From positions 373,439 to 437,438 of the forward strand of contig JAYKAV010003095.1 of assembly GCA_035582835.1 (NCBI GenBank): 64,000 nucleotides of DNA, given 5' to 3'. The notes beneath the pieces are model-generated. The model saw only the letters and a program-made list of their open reading frames with translations. It did no database searches and had not been told where the DNA came from. This DNA comes from Phoebastria nigripes. Lineage: Eukaryota > Chordata > Aves > Procellariiformes > Diomedeidae. The first letter of the stretch is position 1, and every line of letters starts with the position of its first letter. Made by a program: the position numbers and the translations under genes. This document shows, piece by piece, positions 21,830-34,557 of the stretch.

Positions 21830-23865
21830 CTCCTTACTGGCTCAGAGCCTAATAAAGTTCTCTTCACTACATATGATTACTCAGTCAGATGAGTGATCAA
21901 TGGCAGTGATTAGACCAAAGAGATGTTTACTAAACCCAGACCACCGCCTGATTTGAAAATAGCTTTTTCATTATTCTTCTATGACAGTCTATGGTGCTCA
22001 GGTTTCATTAGGATAAATCTTTGATGATGTTTATTACATATATATATATATAGTACAGTGAAGTGTATCTTTTTCTGAGTTGATGATGCACCTGGCTATT
22101 TTATTCCCAGCTTTCAGTGCTGGGGACTGAAAGTTGCAAATGGCTGAGAAAATCAAAGAGATTACATTAAAATCCACAGCCATCCAACTCAGTTTTGTGT
22201 ACATTTCTTAGTTCATCTTGTGGATAAATGCTTGCAGGATCAGGGCCTAAATAATATCTAGCTTTATGTTAAAGCTCTCTATGCTCATGCAGGCTCTCAT
22301 GAATTTTTCTAACAATTCTGTTCAAAGTGTCACTATTCAACAGATTATGAACTCAGGAATAAGAAGATAAAGTAACGTAAACAACAGCAAGGGATTGGTT
22401 CCAGTTTTATGCCTGGTGTATCATTTTAGATAATGAAGACAGAGATCTATATTCAAGTATGCCTTTTCAACTTCACTGAGAATCTGTTCATAAAACAAAA
22501 ACCTTAGTCTACAAATTACAGAGAAAGTATTCCAAAAAACACTAATGATGTCACATTTTTGTTGTGATTTTCACTCTATGATTTTAGAACTTTGTACCCT
22601 CTTCTTCACACAGCTCCAGATGCCCTGATTATAATAAGCCTTTGCAAGTCAATGTATCATAGATCATTTACTTACTGGAGCAAATGTAAGATATTAAACA
22701 TGAGGATTGGGTGAAAAAGCTATGAAATGGGAAAGAAATGCAAGAAACTAGTGTTTAATTCCCTTATGATTTTTACAAATGTATGGGGAGACAAGGGAAA
22801 GATGGGGAAGTTAAAACTCTGGTTTGGAACTTTGCATTTCTGCCAGTAACAATTTGCAGGAAGGGTAAACAAAAGTTGAGTAACAGCAAGGGTTGACATA
22901 TGACAAAGTGAGGCACTATTTAAGACACACAAACACAGAGTACAACCAGTATTTCTTCTTGCTGTCTGTATTTAATATATCTTGAACATCTTTTTTAAAT
23001 GTTTTTCAACTTCACAGTTTGCTGAGGAAATATTAATAATGTATATTTATTTTACCAGAAAGTGTATTGAACAGGACAGTGGTGTTCCATTGACAAGTAT
23101 TCCGGCATCCCAAATCCATTTCTTTCAGGTCATATTGTAAACTCTTCCCTTGCATAGGTGATCTATGACTCACAAATGCAGCCCTAGGAAGTTAGAATAC
23201 ACATGCAAGCAAGAAATTGCAGATTTGGCTCTTAGTTTAACCTTATTTTTTAAAAAATACAAAATAATATAAAGAGAAAGTCTCTTAGCACATGAAAAAT
23301 TTTCAGGAAGGATTTCCTAAAAAAACCCCAGTGGTACCATGTCTCAAAGACCCCAGAGCTGTCTACGTGTGCAGAGTGCCTACTGAAAGGGACTTGGACT
23401 TGTTTTTTTGTTATTATTATTTAATTGTATGCACCTACCTGAGATGCTTCAGTCAGAGATACAGCCACAATAAGCATGCTATATGATCAATGAAAAGATG
23501 AGCTTGTCCAGAAGGTGATTCAAATCTTAGGCGGGCTGAAGGTGTTCACTTGCTTCCATGGACCACATAGTGATACCAGGGCAATTTCAATCCTGATTTA
23601 GATTCCTCAGTAGGATGTCTAACTTTCCATGAGATTAATTCACCCTTTTGTGCCGAACTTCTGTTTAACTCTGAACACCCTTCCTTTTCTGCTTATCTCC
23701 TTGTGGATATTAAAAAGCAAGCTTGTATTATTTGTCAAGCCCCACAGCTGGGTACTGCTCATTTATGTAGATACAGGGGACTTTCAGCCTTAAAAAAGTA
23801 TCTGTTGGAACAATTCCAGTGTTGCCCCTACTATACTCGAGGAGGGATAGAAATGCAGCAATATT

Positions 23866-24924
23866 GACACTATCGCCTTTGACACTGTCTCCCACAGCAT
23901 TCTCCTAGATAGGCTGGTGGCTCATGGCCTAGACAGGTGTACTCTTCGCTGGGTAAAAAACTGGCTGGGCGGCTGGGCCCAGAAAGTTGTGGTGAATGGA
24001 GCTAAATCCATTTGGTGGCCGGTCATGAACAGTGTCCCCCAGGGCTCCGTTTTGGGGCTGGTCTTGTTCAATATCTTTATCAACGATCTGGATGAGGGGA
24101 TTGAGTGCTCCCTCAGTAAGTTTGCAGACGACACCAAGTTGGGCGGGAGCGTTGATCTGCTCGAGGGTAGGAAGGCTCTGCAGAGGGACCTGGACAGGCT
24201 GGATCGATGGGCTGAGGCCAACTGCACGAGATTCACCAAGGCCGAGTGCCGGGTCCTGCACTTGGGCCACAACAACCCCATGCAACGCTACAGGCTGGGG
24301 GAAGAGTGGCTGGAAAGCTGCCTGTCGGAAAAGGACCTGGGGGTGCTGGTTGACAGCTGGCTGAACATGAGCCGGCAGTGTGCCCAGGTGGCCAAGAAGG
24401 CCAATGGCATCCTGGCCTGTATCAGGAATAGCGTGGCCAGCAGGAGTAGGGAAGTGATTGTCCCCCTGTACTCGGCACTGGTGAGGCCCCACCTCGAATA
24501 CTGTGTTCAGTTTTGGGCCCCTCACTACAAGAAGGACATTGAGGTGCTGGAGCGTGTCCAGAGGAGGGCAACGAAGCTGGTGAAGGGTCTGGAGAACAAG
24601 ACTTATGAGGAGCAGCTGAGGGAACTGGGACTGTTTAGTCTGGAGAAGAGGAGGCTCAGGGGAGACCCTATCACAGTCTACAACTACCTGAAAGGCGGTT
24701 GCAGCGAGGTGGGTGTTGGTCTCTTCTCCCAAGCAACAAATGATAGGACGAGAGGAAATGGCCTCAAGCTGCGCCAGGGGAGGTTTAGATTGGACATTAG
24801 GACAAATTTCTTTACTGAAAGAGTGGTTAAGCATTGGAAGAGGCTGCCCAGGGAAGTGGTGGAGTCACCATCCCTGGAAGTATTTAAAAGACGTGTAGAT
24901 GAGGCGCTTGGAGACATGGTTTAG
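23866..24924 (+). pseudogene. CR1 ORF2 fragment: RT catalytic core and C-terminus, uninterrupted
   Basis: About 350 codons are open without stop or frameshift, ending at TAG 24922-24924. There is no genuine start. The frame enters from the truncated 5' end, and the GTG at 23917 is an internal Val codon. RT motif A (AFD, Asp codon 23881-23883), motif B (SVPQGSVLG, 24031-24057) and motif C (FADD, 24121-24132) are all present. The C-terminal domain follows with [41 protein letters not shown] and [16 protein letters not shown]. The N-terminal RT fingers and the endonuclease are missing, so it cannot be an autonomous element. The intact frame suggests it is the youngest CR1 in the window. Confidence 0.92.
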
Positions 24925-25011
24925 TGGGCATGGTGGTGTTGGGTTGATGGTTGGACTCGATGATCTTAGAGGTCTTTTCCAGCCTTAATGATTCTATGAT
25001 TCTATGATTCT
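23866..25011 (+). mobile_element. CR1 LINE, 5'-truncated, with 3' terminus
   Basis: A plus-strand CR1 copy of about 1.15 kb. It begins within the RT domain (first clear residues [14 protein letters not shown]) and ends in the CR1 3' untranslated region. That region has GGTTGGACTCGATGATCTTAGAGGTC-like sequence and the terminal repeat ATGATTCTATGATTCT (to about 25011). It is much more GC-rich than its surroundings. No target duplication is visible, as is usual for CR1. It lies in the opposite orientation to the copies at 2373 and 37116. Confidence 0.95.
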
Positions 25012-28000
25012 TATATGCCACACAGCAGAGTCAGAAAGCCAGGTTCTTTCAGAAAAGCAGTCTTTTCTCATGTGACATGTCAAAGATAGAGCTGCTCTCT
25101 TCTTCTGTTTTGTAATAGGGGAGTAAAGGCTGACTGTATCTCCCACAGGAAAATGAGGTATGGTAAGTATGGGAGCAGCTCTGATGGCTTTACATTCATG
25201 AAACCTGAACTCTCTTTAGGTATAGGTTTCAGAGCTCCTACATCTAGGGAAGCAAATTCTACTAGAAACTCAGAAGAAAAACCTGTTTGACAAGCTGAAT
25301 ATTAGGAAGTACTTTAACTGCTTGTGGATAGTGGCCTATGAAGGTTTATGATAAAAATGTCACTGAATAACAAATATGTAAGGTATGTATGTACCTATAT
25401 ATATGTATATGCATGTCACATACTTGTCTGGGGAGAAGGTCAAACAAGATCAATTTGCAAAATTGTATTTTTTTTGTTTTGTTTTCTCAGATTCATATAC
25501 CACTAATAGCAACCAAAAATCAATAATTTCTCTGGAATCAGAGTTCATCAGACAGTTATGAAGCCGGGCATGACGTGACTTGCTCTCCACCTCTAATGTA
25601 TATTAAATTGTTAGGGTGAAAAGAATTCCCTTGCTGAAAAATAAGGGTCTGAAGAGTGTAACATTGAAAGGCCAAATGTTAAGATCTAGTTCTCTGAGCA
25701 GGATTGTGCTTTAAAAGTAACTTAAGAAAAACTTTGCCTTTTTATTTATTTATTCTTTGTAGTTATTTTCCACATCATTGCATCTAATGTTACGAAGAAT
25801 TGAAGCACAAAAAGTCTCAGTGATGCTGACTGAGACAGTGACTCATTGGTCACTCAGTGATAGCTTTCATTCAGTGAAAGCCTCAGTGATGAAACAGAAG
25901 AACAAAGACCTATATTTGTCACTCTGGAAGGGAAACAGTCAAAGATGTTTCAAGAAGGTACATTTTACTAGATTTCAAGTTGAAGCCTGATTCAGGCTTA
26001 AATGCTGCATTTAGGTATAGTCCTAAGCATGGGGGAAATGAGAATGTATAAAGCCTCTTGAGGCATTGCTGAGGAGTACCTTTAAGGTCATTCAAAAGAG
26101 ATTACTTTTCTGCAGCACAGTTCCCTTTTATGCTGGAGTGACAGTAAGGGCTTTATTCAGCTTATGTCTGCCTAACCCTGGCTGGTTTTAGACNGGCAAA
26201 GCTTTCTCACCTTAAAGAAAGTCTAAGTGCATGGGTTTAGGTGGGATTTAAGTTATCTGGATATAATCTGAATATATAAAAGTATAAAAGAAAGCTTTGT
26301 GAACCTTTTCTGCACAAGGTCTGTCTTCAGTAGTGGTGCAAAAGCATGGAGGGGTACTGTAGGACATAATGTGTATTTTCTGGTCTCCCTCATATGACTA
26401 GTGCTAAAGTCCTAAAGATTTTCCCATCAAGGTGTCATAGGCAAAAAAAAAAGAGTAAATTGTGAATGCTAACAGGTGGCTAATAATTGAATGTATGTGT
26501 GCTGGGGGTGAACGCCTGAAACTGAACTTTTGAATTCCCTGACAAAAGCCTGCTACTTCCTGGTTGTGACTAGGACAGGCTGGTGGTAAATTTTGATAAC
26601 AGCCAGATTAAAAACAAGGGGCACACCCTGAATCCTCCAGGTAACAGAGGCACGAGACAGAATCACCTATCTGAAGGCTCATCACATCTTATACTTCTGC
26701 ACATAGACTATTAGACTGGGAAGAGTGGGGCTTTCAGGGGCCTGGAAAGAANAGCTGGTGCCCAAGAGAAGGGTTCACCAGAAGCAGAATTGGTTTCAGA
26801 AAGATGAAGGTGAAGCTCCTGACTGGAGGTAGTTTCCTGGAAGTGGGGAAACCTCCTGGAGATGGGGAAGATGAGCAGAAACCAATGTTGGGGAAGGCCA
26901 GGGGCCATGACCACTAATGCCTGAGGCGGGCGACACTGAGCGATGGCACAGCGGGACTTTCTGCCCAGCTGACCCACTGCAGCAGCCACCTCCCCATGGA
27001 AAACCGAGGGAGTGGGTGCACGAGACAATAAGGTAGGGTAAACGCTGTCATCTTCTTGGTTCTTAAATAAACTCCAGTCAGCCAAACAAGGTGCTAGTAT
27101 TCAAAGGTGTATCAAACTTCATCACCTCAGCAGTTGTTACAGTAAGCAGGAGTGCATCAGTAAGAAGACAGTAAGGTTTATTTGTTTGTTTGTTTTTCCC
27201 TTCAGTGAGTCANTTCAGATTCCCTGATATGTGTCTGGAAGAAGCACAGGTCTGTCTTAGTCACTGCAGGATGTTATCGTTGGAACTGTCAGATTCTCAA
27301 TTAATTATTTTAAAAGATCTGCTACATTACTTCCTAAACAAGAAATCGTGTTTTAGCTCTTAAAAAGTGCATCTTAGGCCTGATTTACTGCTGTACTATT
27401 CTTCAGGATGTTTCCTCTCTGGCAGTCCAACAGTCCATAATATCCTGTATCCTTCTGCACCCGACTCCGACACATACACACACGCACACACAGAGATTTT
27501 TTTTTGTGACTTGATTCCTATGATTTTCCTAATTCATGCTGCTTCACAAAATTAACCACTCAATATTAATACCTTCACTAGAATATTTCAGGATATTAAT
27601 ACCTTCAGTAAAATATTTCAGAATAAAGAATGAAATCTGTATGTTACCCTTCCAGTCTCCTTTCTCTCTAAACNTGTTTTCTGTGCTCAGTTACATTAGG
27701 ACAGGGAAGGGGCATCATTTTAAATATTTTTTTTGTAAACTAACTAAACTGCTGTGGTAGATCTGGGTCTGTCTGCATGAAATGCTCTCTGNATCCCTGT
27801 TCCCTCTTTTCCTGGCAGAGATGACTTCTCAGAAGTCCCAAGCTTTGTAAATCAGTTTGTTGTTAGTATCTCTTCAGTAAAGTCGTAAGTGAATCTGGCA
27901 GTTGGTAGTGATTATTAACCTTGCACTGAACCAGCAATTAATCTGTTCAGGCTGCAGAGGAAGAAGAAAAAGAGAGAGAAAGAACGGGAGAGCACAAACT

Positions 28001-28772
28001 TGCCTGCTCTGGCTCAGTGATTCTGGTGAACCTGAGTACCCTGATCTGATATTGTTTAAACTCATTAGTATTCTCTATCTAATCTGCAGATTTAATTCAT
28101 TACATACATCATTTCCCCATAGCCTATACACCCATTTGTAATTTCCATGACATATTTTTCATCTGCATGCTTTAGCCTTGGCAGAGAAAACATGAGGTTA
28201 GGAAACAAAACATTTGATAAATACGCATTTAGTGGTGTGTGAAGTAATAACAGAAAAAATCCTAAGCCTTTTTCTGCCCTGTCGCATTCTGCTGCATCAT
28301 GCTGACCGGAGAGTGAAGCAAAATTCAGCTCCACATACCTTTAAAATTATCTTATTGCTGTTGGCATTTCAGTGAACTTTAAGGAAGATGCATTATTACT
28401 TTATTGTCATGCTAGAAATGAGTAAACATAACTGCATTTTCCAACATTATTGGGCTTACCTTGGGTGAGAAGACTAGTTCTAAGGTAAGTCATTTATGAC
28501 TGCATCTTCACCTAGTCTGATGCATTTGTAGCTGCAGGATAAGTCAGAGATCTCAGCACCTAATGCCAAGGGTGCAGACTAACCAAGGGTGTAGGAGTGG
28601 CTGCATGCAGCCAGTGAGCAAAGTGCAGAGCTCTGTCTCCAACTGTCACCAGCACCAGTTGCCCACAGAAGAGCAAAAGGGAAGGACAAGCATATAAAGA
28701 AAAATAATTTTCCTGATTACTGTTATCCAGCAGTCTGTAGCTCTTGGCTTTCCTGATCCAAAGGATCAAGTT
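25012..28772. other. Non-coding stretch with a GC-richer patch
   Basis: Mostly AT-rich unique DNA. It includes a short CTCAGTGAT repeat cluster with a hairpin (25818-25891), a GC-richer patch (26500-27090) ending near an AAATAAA, a 30 bp tandem duplication (27563-27622) and a CA-rich run (27470-27495). No exon could be recognised. Confidence 0.5.
27563..27622. repeat. 30 bp tandem duplication
   Basis: Two adjacent units of about 30 bases beginning ATATTAATACCTTCA, differing at a few positions. It looks like a simple, fairly recent duplication. Confidence 0.75.
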
Positions 28773-29330
28773 TTCTTCCACGAGCTTGCCCAGTCCTTTT
28801 CTGAAACTACACAAATATTTAACATCTGCAATATCCTGTGGCTCGTTGTGGAACTTTACCTACACATTGTGTGAATATTTTTCTTTGTTGTTTCTTTGTT
28901 TCAAAAATAGCAGTTGCTAGTTTCATGATGGCCTCCAGTTCTTTTTGTAAGACAGAAAGAAAAATGATTCCCTCTTCTCTGACTCTATGCCAGTCACAAT
29001 ATTTATAGAGCTCCATCATACAACCCCTCAGTCATTTCTTTTCCTAGCTGAGAAGACTTAGTCTACTCAATCTTTGCTTGTTCATAGGCTGTTCCATACC
29101 TTTTATCTTTCTTCTTGCTGTCTCTGAGCTTTTTCCCATTCTGCTATATTCTGTTTGAAATGAAGGGACCAGAACTGCATATAACATTCAAGATGCTGAC
29201 ACACACTGAAATTATACAGTGGATGAATGTGTAATTACATCCTTTCCTCTCCACTTACTGCAAGTTTTTCTATCATACTCAGACACCTCTATGTAATCCG
29301 CCTTGCTCTGTGAAAATAAACACCTTCCAG
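28773..29330 (-). mobile_element. Ancient CR1/L3-like LINE relic
   Basis: Heavily mutated sequence keeps the order of landmarks of old amniote CR1/L3 3' regions, read here in reverse: TCTTCCACGAGCTTG, ATATCCTGTGG, ACATTGTGTGAATA, CTCCATCATACAACCCCTCAGTC, AGGCTGTTCCATACC and GGACCAGAACTGCATATAACATTC. No frame survives. Divergence is far greater than in the other CR1 copies, so this insertion is much older. The assignment rests on remembered consensus landmarks and the borders are approximate. Confidence 0.55.
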
Positions 29331-29670
29331 GGGTAATGATTTACGTACTCTGTAAGACTGCTAAAGCCATTAGGTACCTCTAGGTCTCACCTTACTTTAT
29401 AGATAGTATATCTTCATAATATGCCACCATGACTACATGTNTAATTGTATGCTGTACACCTTGTGATGGCATTTTGCCTCTTCGCAAGTGTGAGACAACT
29501 TGCAGAATTCTCTTTAGCTGTAGAAGAAACATTTACATTCTTTGATTATCTCATTTCTTCTGATGTCCCCTTGCTTGTTGATATATATTATCACATAATC
29601 ATTTGCCTGATTGGTCTTGACATTTCAGGAGCGATAAAGGAACCATCTTTGCTTCTCGACTGCTGAGTCC

Positions 29671-29746
29671 TTTCTTTTTTTTTTTTTTTTTTTTTTTTTT
29701 GTTATTTTTTTTTTTTTTTGATTTTTTTTTTTTTTTTTTTTTTTTC
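29671..29746 (+). repeat. Long interrupted poly-T tract
   Basis: About 75 bases of T in three blocks, broken by GTTA and GA. It could be a simple repeat or the tail of a minus-strand retrocopy, but no retrocopy body is recognisable next to it. Confidence 0.85.
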
Positions 29747-32700
29747 TATTGAGCTATTTTCTGCAGTTTTTGCAGTGAACTTTTTTGTTTCTAAGCCTCG
29801 GAGAATTCCATCTGTAGTGAAGTCTTCCACATTACAGGTCTAGTGAGAAATCTTCAAAGCTGGTCATTACCTGAAGGATTTACTAATCATAGTTTATCAT
29901 ATTAAAATTGTATTAAAAATACATAGAAAACAGATAACTGAGAAAGTAGCTCAATACTCTCAGTTCATTAAAAACCCCAGATTATTTCAAAATAAGTTCT
30001 TGCTGTTAACAGGCATATGGGGTCTGATTAAAGAGTAGAAAAAAATCCTCATATATTTTGATGTTAAAGAAGATTTGTAGGGAGCAGTAATGTTTGTAAT
30101 TTGTCCCATTTTTATACAACAAACAAAAAACCCCAGACCTACAGCCCCTCTCTTCTAGTACTAATGACAAAGAGAAATCCCTCTTGGAGGGCTTTCTTTT
30201 GCCCATATTTCTTATAGATCTGAAGTGGTATCAAGAGATGTGGCAACACTGAAGATATTTGTGCCAAACATTTCAGAGAGCAGAAGCCATACTGAATTTT
30301 AATGGTTGCTATAGGTGGGTCCCTGAACCAGCAAAAACTGACACAGACATACATTCAAACATATATATATACACATTTACAAACAACTCTCCCACTGTCA
30401 ATTATAACCCTGAAGTTAATACTTGCTTCTGGGCTCATACATGGTTGAGTCGGTGACTTTCTAGTTATAAAAAGTGCTCCTCAGTCTTCTTTGGCCCTTG
30501 GGATGCCTGCTCCCTGTTCACTCCTCTCAGTGCTTGCACGAGCCACAGGATTCCAGCTCCTCACATGCTGCACGTAGGATTAGTCTCCAGAGCCAACNCT
30601 GTAGCTTCCTGTAAGCTTCCCTCACTCTATAGATGGTACCTGAAAAAGTAATTCCTCAAAAGATCTTAATACATAACTGGGAAGACATAGATAAAATGAG
30701 TATCATTCACAACAACAGTGGGTAAGGGCAACGGAAACATGGCAGAATCACACATCAGTGCAAGGGCTGGCTTACACAGTAAGTACATCTGTTGCTTTCA
30801 GCTTCATATATGAGGTTTTACACATTAATATCTAGACATGCATGCATACACATTCACAAGCACATGCACACACACGTCCCCAGTCCCAAGGCACAGGAAT
30901 TGTTACTTCTCTCCTGTATTGCTGTCTACTATTTGGCTTACCAGGTTATTCACAGATCTGACAGAGAGGTCTCCACGGGGCTTTACGGAGATAAGGTGTG
31001 TGGCAGGAGCCTATGATTTTGGATGCTTTTTCCATATTGTTATGATGTGGTCCAAACACCCACAGACGCTGCTTCTGGTCTTCCCCACAGGGAAGATGCT
31101 ATCCTTGCTCCTTCTTGTTTGCTCCATTCAGACAGGATTACTAGGGTAATGGACAGACTTTGTTTTCCTAGAGTAATCTAAATGATCAGACGACGTTGCA
31201 GAATTCAGTCGCCCTGTGTTGGTGAACTGGCTGTCCTTCCAGGAGGACATGCAGACTCTTCCACAGTGTCTTTTCAGATGACAACTACCTAAGCCATTTA
31301 ATTTCTCTGTGTCTTAGTTCTCTAAACTGTAAAATTGAATAATAATACCCATCTTCTTAGATACCTTCAAATACCTTAGATACCTTTATACCTGTGCTGT
31401 ATAGGTATAAACAACTATTACTGACTGATTTTCAAGAAATAGCTCGCACTTCATCTGCATTTGAGCAGTATTTATAGCACACAAATTAAAAAATCTGTTT
31501 CTTTCTAACAGATTATGTCCTATCTATCAGTGATTTTAGCAGCCAATATCCATACCAAATTGCCAGGATGTTTCAGGCGAAATTCTTCTATGAAGAACAG
31601 GTGTCTCACACACAGTCTGACTTAAAGTCTCCAAAGCAGTGTCACATACTTCCATTGGAAGTGGCAGCTCCTTTTCACCAAAGAGATGCAGGGTTTCAGA
31701 ATTTGCTTTGTTATCAAGCTTAGATGATGAGATAGCTTTGAGTAGAAATAGGGTTTTTTTGTGGCCTGGTTTCCTATGGAAATAAGTCTTATGCAATTAT
31801 GTGATCTATTTGCCTGTTGTTTGTGCATTCCCATTTGTCTTTTTCTATCTGCCAGCCAGTTTTCTCCAGAACTACTTGTAAGCCCTTTCATCAATTTCAA
31901 CCAGATTTGAAAGAGCGGTAGAAAGACCATTATGTCCAATAAACTATTTGTTAAGTATCCATAAGAGAATGAAATTAGCACACCTATTGAGAAAAAAGTA
32001 GGAAGAACCCAGCCTCATATCTTCCACGCGGTAGTAGCCAGATTGCAAACAAGTGTATGTGCACTGGCCAACGAACCCACACAGGTGTAGGTCTATACTG
32101 AACCTTACAGAACTATTTCTCCTCAGATGAACATGTCACAGTGAAGCACCAGGACTGTGAGAGTACAAACACATGTGAAACTAGGTTTCATTTTTTTTTG
32201 CTTCTCATTGAACAACTTGATAAATGACGTCTTTCATTTCCAGGATTACTTTACTGTTTTCTACAATATTCTTTGCATCTGATGGGGATCTGTGCACAAT
32301 GATCTATGCACCAGATTGCAGTTACTATTATTTTTTATATTGGAAAGGGAAAGTTGTACATTGTTTCCTTACTGTCTCAAGACCCTGCTCTTACAGGTGT
32401 AGGTTGCCATAAGCAAACAAAGCCTGATTCTCTATTAGATATTAACTTCCAAAAGACTTCTAAACCTTGGTTCTTTCAGAGTCTTTATTAGGAAACATCC
32501 TATCTTCATTACTGATACGTCAGATCACAGTACAAGAGAGGTACATTTATGGCAGCTGAATAGTAGGTGCAGAAAGATCTTGGTGTAGAATGAGTTTTCA
32601 GGGAAGACCANAATAGTTCAAAGTCTGCCCACATCTCCATACATCCTCTCTGACAAATCTTTTCCACCACAATTAGAATGACATTCACAATAACAGCTAC

Positions 32701-34542
32701 CATTTTCCCTACAAACATAAACAAACAAACCTTCCCTAATTAGTTTCACACGATGACTGAGGGAGCAGAGCTAAAGATTCCATTAGGAGCCTTGCTATGC
32801 TAATCTAATTAGCCTGGGAAACACTCAGATATGGACCTGGAATCCATATAAACTCTGAAAAGATAGTTTTACATTTCAGCCACAAAAAGGATTATGCAGA
32901 CATTTCACTATTCTTTTGCTTATGGTTTTCATGAGCAATAAGCAGAACAAACACAATTCTTATCTAAAGGGTCACATGTAAATAAGCATACCAGGCCTGA
33001 ATATTTGTTGTCATGAAAAAATTAGCAGAATTAATTTATGAGATTTAATGTAATCCATAAACAATTTACACACTGTGTTGTTGTTTCAGTGAAAAGAAAA
33101 TATATTCAACCTCTTAAAATAATTGTGGAACTTTGAGCAACTAACATTTCTTCAAAATCTAATTTCCACTCCTACCAGTTATGTAAGTTTTGATGGAACT
33201 TACTCATAAGACCACTCTCAGCAGCTGTCAAAGTAGCTGGAGCTCATCTTTGTGGCTTTTGCATCATGGCTTTTAGTGGGGAAAGAAAACATTACTCTTA
33301 AATCAGGGACAGAATTTGCAGAAAGTGGTTCAGTTGTTTTCAAGGACGCTCAACCTCTCAAGCTGTGTTCCCCACAGGTTGCAAAGTCCAAGAAATTTCC
33401 CTGAACTTTTTCATCTAGAGTGAAATCTGCATTTAGTTTACAAACTCCTACAGAACAAAATGAGGTAAATCTGCATGAAGTAATACTTACTTATATACAT
33501 GCAAGTGCTTTTAGACTACAGTGAAGGTGAAAGAAAAAAAATCAGCACTGAAAAAGCAGCATGGCAGTGCCATTGCTGAAAAGGTTTTGCTACAGTGAAA
33601 TTTTATGCCAATGTGCTCTTCGTCATCACTTCAGCCACTCCAAATTGCTTGTCTGGACAGCAAATCTAGCTCACTGAAGCTTCTGTCCTCCTCTTACCTA
33701 TTATTTTGCTATGCATCATGTAGCTTCTAGGCAGCTTAATTGTTTCTTCACACTATGTAAACCATTTAACTTCTCTGGCATCCTACAGAAATTAAGCTCA
33801 TCATGGACCCAGTGGCCCAGATGACAACACTTTCCCACAAGGTACAGCAGGGAACCGTATTAGTGGTAATGCTCAAAGAAAAGAATACATTATCTGTGAC
33901 ACATGGCTGTAAAGGGAATGGAAGAAGGAAGTGATTTGTGAGATTTAACTTGTAGTGGTCAAGTAATAGGGTTACAAATACTGATTCAGAATATATTGTC
34001 AATAAAAGTGGTAAGGGTTGTTCTCTTTCATTATGATGCAAAAAAAACCCCCAACATTGTGGCACCCCAAGACCTCTGAAATCCTTATCCTTTGCCTAAA
34101 TTGGAATGAAATTAGTTAAGCAGTAGAATAAATGTAAAAGAGTAAATCAGAAAGGGAGAGAACTCCAGCCATTTGTATTCAGTGGGATTTGTTGGTCAAA
34201 TAATGATCAAATTGAGAGAAAGTGATAGAATTTTGCCCAGCATTTGTTTGCAAGCTAGTCTTTTTGGGTTAGCAACTGGTGTTGAATCTGAGTATTCCAA
34301 AATGTGATTCAGAACACGATTTTCTCTAAATGTACTTGCCAGAGGTAAATGTAATAATTTATGGAGTGTGCAGAAAATGTTTTCTTCACCTATTTGTTAT
34401 TCAGAAAAGGTTTTCCTTTACTCTTACTGTTAGGCTTTTATGCTGGCAGTCTTATTAAGGTCAAGCCCTATCAAAATATTACCTCTGGGGTCAAAAGGGT
34501 AGTATAACCCTTCCCAAGGCTATTACACATTTTGGTGATCAG

Positions 34543-34557
34543 CTGCTAGAGGGCACT
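34543..34557 (+). promoter_or_regulatory. Possible CTCF-like site
   Basis: CTGCTAGAGGGCACT fits the CTCF core pattern CCACYAGRKGGCRSY at 13 of 15 positions by eye, including the AGAGGGCAC centre. No other support. Confidence 0.3.

Larger units (their letters stand above)
16078..23865. other. Long AT-rich non-coding stretch
   Basis: About 7.8 kb of unique DNA with no recognised gene. It holds a short TATCC-type repeat (17247-17275), a cluster of TAATTAGCTTA words (17778-17829), a T/G-rich run (18750-18800), an A-rich stretch with a small assembly gap (19501-19577) and a TTTG repeat (21804-21829). A less AT-rich patch at 20960-21240 has no protein match I recognise. Confidence 0.55.

Noticed and set aside
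23929..24834. 301-codon minus-strand frame opposite the CR1 ORF2
   Set aside because: It is antisense shadow of the GC-rich CR1 coding sequence, which has clear RT motifs on the plus strand.
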